Positions 61,791 through 64,000 of a DNA stretch of 64,000 bases are shown here, piece by piece. Position 1 is the stretch's first letter. Each line of letters begins with the position of its first letter. This DNA comes from Achromobacter sp. UMC46 (GTDB lineage: Bacteria; Pseudomonadota; Gammaproteobacteria; Burkholderiales; Burkholderiaceae_B), in NCBI RefSeq assembly GCF_014170335.1, contig NZ_LZZS01000006.1, positions 141,544-205,543 on the forward strand, written 5' to 3'. The notes beneath the pieces are model-generated. The model saw nothing but the letters and a program-made list of their open reading frames with translations, ran no database searches and was not told where the DNA came from. A program made the translations under genes and the position numbers.

Positions 61791-63110
61791 ATGACCACCA
61801 CGATCAACGAAACCCACGACCCGTCCTTGAAAAGCTGGATCGCCAGCGCCAACACCGGCACGTCGGATTTCCCGGTGCAGAACCTCCCGTATGGCGCGTT
61901 CCGCCGCAAAGGCACGCAAACGTCGTACCGCCCCGGCGTGGCGATCGGCGACCAGATCCTGGATCTGGCCGCATTGGCCGGCAAGCAGCCCTTTGAAGGC
62001 CTGGCCGCCGAAGCGCTGGCCGCCTGCGCCGGCGACAGCCTGAATGCGCTGATGGCGCTGGGCCAGCCGCACTGGAGCGCCCTGCGCCTGGCGCTGTCGC
62101 GCGCGCTGCGCGAAGGCGCCGCGTTGCGCGCCACGGTCGAGCCGCTGCTGATGGCGCAGGCCGACGCCGAATACACCACGCCCGCCCGCATCGGCGACTA
62201 CACCGACTTCTATATCTCGGTGCACCACGCGACCGCGGTGGGCAAGCAGTTCCGCCCCGACAATCCTTTGCTGCCGAACTACAAGTGGGTGCCGATCGGC
62301 TACCACGGCCGCGCCTCCAGCATCGGCGTGGACCAGAAGTTCCCGCGCCCCGTCGGCCAGACGCGTCCGGCCAATGAAGGCGAGACGCCGCAATTCGGCC
62401 CTTGCACGCGCCTGGACTATGAACTGGAGCTGGGCATTTTCGTGGGCACGGGCAACGAGCAAGGCGAACGCATCGGCCTGGCCGACGCGGACGCGCACGT
62501 GTTCGGCCTGTGCATCCTGAACGACTGGTCGGCGCGCGATATCCAGGCCTGGGAATACCAGCCGCTGGGGCCCTTCCTGTCGAAGAATTTCGCGTCGACG
62601 ATTTCGCCGTGGATCGTGACGATGGAAGCGCTGGAACCCTTCCGCACGCAGTGGAACCGCGGCCCGTCGGAACCGCAGCCGATGCCGTATCTCGCGTCCG
62701 ACGCGAACCGCGCGAAGGGCGCATACGACGTGCAATTGGAAGTGCTGATGACGACGCAGCAATCGCGCGAAGCCAAGCAGCCCGCCGTGACGCTGTCGCG
62801 CAGCAATTTCCGCGACGCCTACTGGAACGTGGCCCAACTGATCACGCACCACACCGTCAACGGCTGCAACCTGCAACCGGGCGACATGCTGGGCACGGGC
62901 ACGCTGTCGGGCCCCCAACCGTCCGAAGCTGGCTCGTTGCTGGAGTTGAGCAACGGCGGCAAGACGCCGTTCGATCTGCCGTGGGGGGAAAAGCGGACGT
63001 TCCTGCAGGACGGGGATCAGATCATCATGCGGGCGGAGTGCGTGAAGGCGGGCTATCCGAGGATTGGGTTTGGTGAGGCGTCGGGGGTGGTGTTGCCGGC
63101 GCGGGGGTAG
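61791..63110 (+). CDS. fahA: Fumarylacetoacetase FahA
   Basis: 439 residues, typical of the full-length enzyme. N-terminal SH3-like domain with FPVQNLPYGAF, then the catalytic part: DYTDFYISVHHATAVGKQFRPDN, WVPIGYHGRASSI, LDYELELGIFVG with metal-binding Glu residues, LNDWSARDIQAWEYQPLGPFLSKNFA and GDMLGTGTLSGP. It cleaves fumarylacetoacetate to fumarate and acetoacetate. No maleylacetoacetate isomerase gene is seen between hmgA and fahA, so that step must be encoded elsewhere. Confidence 0.97.
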   Translation: MTTTINETHDPSLKSWIASANTGTSDFPVQNLPYGAFRRKGTQTSYRPGVAIGDQILDLAALAGKQPFEGLAAEALAACAGDSLNALMALGQPHWSALRLALSRALREGAALRATVEPLLMAQADAEYTTPARIGDYTDFYISVHHATAVGKQFRPDNPLLPNYKWVPIGYHGRASSIGVDQKFPRPVGQTRPANEGETPQFGPCTRLDYELELGIFVGTGNEQGERIGLADADAHVFGLCILNDWSARDIQAWEYQPLGPFLSKNFASTISPWIVTMEALEPFRTQWNRGPSEPQPMPYLASDANRAKGAYDVQLEVLMTTQQSREAKQPAVTLSRSNFRDAYWNVAQLITHHTVNGCNLQPGDMLGTGTLSGPQPSEAGSLLELSNGGKTPFDLPWGEKRTFLQDGDQIIMRAECVKAGYPRIGFGEASGVVLPARG

Positions 63111-63768
63111 GTTTTTTTGGTTGATGGGCGGTCGAGGGGGGATTGCTTGCTGCGGGTTCTTCGTGGGTCGCCTGTCGGAGCTTTGTCGGTGGTCGCGTGG
63201 CGAGAGATTTGTAGGTCGCCCATCGGCGGGGTTGGGCTGATGGCGCGCGCCCATGATTGCGGTCCGGAGCCTTCGCTCCGGACTACCCTCTCGTCATCTT
63301 CGTCCAGGCCTGCGGCCTTCCCTTCAGATTCCCTCGGGCGCATCAAGGTTGCGCGCCATCAGCCCAACCCCGCCGACGGGCTGGCGCCGTCTTGGTTTGC
63401 GCGCTGCCAGGTTCCGGTTTACTGACGAGATTTGCGGGGCCCGCCTCATGCGGCCGCGCAGGCGGCCGCATTCGGCATACGCGTTGTGAGGCGTCGGGGC
63501 GGTGGGCGCTTGCGCGCTTGTGGGGAGTGGTTTGCTAGTGGGCCCCGCCGTCGGATGGGGAGGTGGAGCGACGGGTGGCGCTCGGCGGATAGCTGCTTGC
63601 TTCTTCGTACCTGTGCGCGCGCCACCCGTCTAAAAGGGAGGGCGGTGATGGGATCCGGCGATACCGTTCTTCTGACGAATTGGTCGTTAATCGCGCATTG
63701 ATCATCACTCGCGAATGCGGGCCTATCCGGGATTTTGTGTGCGGGGCATATCATGAGGAATAAAGATC
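63111..63768. other. Gene-poor stretch between fahA and the transposase gene
   Basis: No convincing gene over 658 bp. It is dense in inverted repeats: the 162-bp element with 30-bp ends (63219-63380), an ATGCGGCCGC/GCGGCCGCAT hairpin (63448-63471), a GCGGGGCCC/GGGCCCCGC pair (63434-63442 and 63540-63548), and GACGGGTGGCGC/GCGCCACCCGTC (63570-63581 and 63619-63630). The last ~120 bp before the transposase start are less GC-rich and should hold the insertion sequence left end and promoter, but the exact IS end cannot be fixed with one side visible. Confidence 0.6.
63219..63380. repeat. 162-bp element with 30-bp inverted ends
   Basis: Arms at 63219-63248 and 63351-63380 are inverted copies with a single mismatch (63222 against 63377). 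The 102-bp centre holds a GTCCGGAGC/GCTCCGGAC hairpin (63262-63283). Size and shape suit a MITE or a dispersed palindromic repeat. No target-site duplication is obvious. It codes for nothing recognisable. Confidence 0.7.
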
Positions 63769-64000
63769 ATGGATATGCCGATGAAGAAGAGACGCACAGC
63801 AGCCGCGCAGGCGGCGGCCCGTGGGCCGCTGCCTGAAGTGCCGGCCGAGTTACTGGACCATCTGGTCAAGGGACCGATGACGCCCAGCGAGGTTCAAGAC
63901 CTGTTCCTGTCGTTCCAGAAAGCGGTAATCGAGCGGACGATGGCCGCGGAGATGAACCTGCATCTGGGATATCGGCCAGGCCAAGACAAGCCCGAAGGCC
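63769..64000 (+). CDS. IS256-family (mutator-type) transposase, 3' end beyond window
   Basis: The frame is open from ATG 63769 to the window end (77 residues seen). After a basic/Ala-rich start (MKKRRTAAAQAAARG) comes VPAELLDHLVKGPMTPSEVQ, LFLSFQKAVIERTMAAEMNLHLGY and RPGQDKPEG, the N-terminal pattern of IS256-family transposases (ELLDxLVKG..., ExAEMxxHLGY, G..KPEG). GAGGAA lies 8 bases before the ATG. The DDE residues lie beyond the visible part, so completeness cannot be judged. Confidence 0.88.
   Translation, partial: MDMPMKKRRTAAAQAAARGPLPEVPAELLDHLVKGPMTPSEVQDLFLSFQKAVIERTMAAEMNLHLGYRPGQDKPEG

Noticed and set aside
61593..63254. Long open frame antisense to fahA
   Set aside because: fahA is unmistakable on +; the - frame has no motifs or ribosome site.
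63432..63701. 89-codon frame before the transposase
   Set aside because: Lies across inverted repeats, has biased Arg/Gly translation and no ribosome site.

Overview
The window is one contiguous, GC-rich bacterial chromosomal segment with tightly packed genes and many 4-bp start/stop overlaps. Gene content and order (prs, tRNA-Gln, ispE, lolB, TPR protein, mutM; ftsY/rsmD/coaD; a TctC/Bug-type binding protein; a TRAP sugar-acid operon; homogentisate genes) point to a betaproteobacterium of the Alcaligenaceae, most likely Achromobacter or a close Bordetella relative. This is inferred from protein character and gene order, not from a database search. The window opens inside an ACMSD-type decarboxylase gene and closes inside an IS256-family transposase gene.

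Layout. 1-5337 (+): a decarboxylase followed by a complete branched-chain-amino-acid-type ABC transporter (binding protein, LivH, LivM, LivG, LivF). 5404-15373 (-): a GntR/FCD regulator and an eight-gene operon with a TRAP transporter (DctP, DctQ, DctM), an SDR dehydrogenase, an FAH-family hydrolase, a UxaA-family dehydratase, a mannitol-dehydrogenase-family oxidoreductase and an Ldh2-family dehydrogenase. No kinase or aldolase is present, which suggests a non-phosphorylative sugar-acid route ending in hydrolytic cleavage. 15547-22703: housekeeping genes dgkA, ndh, pyrF on + and pncC/cinA, pgpA, thiL, nusB, ribH, ribB on -. 22859-28163 (+): HAD phosphatase, IclR regulator and a phosphonate-type ABC importer (PhnD, PhnC, two PhnE). 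28382-32759 (+): CYTH-CHAD protein, a tiny lipoprotein and a phosphocholine-type phospholipase C. 32830-39814: ftsY, rsmD, coaD, ferredoxin, BenE transporter, lone MOSC N-terminal domain, AsmA. 40199-45371: MFS efflux pump with MarR regulator, then IclR, M20 peptidase and Bug binding protein. 45502-56203: ychF, CPBP protease, pth, rplY, prs, tRNA-Gln, ispE, chemoreceptor, lolB, TPR protein, mutM. 56341-63110: a homogentisate block (degenerate metallo-beta-lactamase-fold protein, FAD hydroxylase, DUF2783 small protein, LysR regulator, hmgA, fahA). 63111-64000: a gene-poor stretch with strong inverted repeats and the start of an IS256-type transposase.

How the parts work together. The two accessory catabolic modules are the most distinctive content. 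In the TRAP operon, imported sugar acid could be dehydrated, oxidised at C4 and hydrolysed to pyruvate plus a hydroxy acid, which the Ldh2 enzyme might oxidise. In the homogentisate block, the FAD hydroxylase plus its 65-residue neighbour resemble a two-component 3-hydroxyphenylacetate 6-hydroxylase that would feed homogentisate to HmgA and FahA. Several regulator genes sit beside strong dyads that could be their operators: a 20-bp palindrome at the MFS/MarR operon start, CTAT-N11-ATAG between the LysR gene and hmgA, and a 15-bp palindrome between the IclR and M20 genes. No clearly new multi-gene defence or mobile system was found. The best candidates for undescribed biology are the sugar-acid operon, the homogentisate accessory trio, and a short element with 30-bp inverted ends near the transposase.
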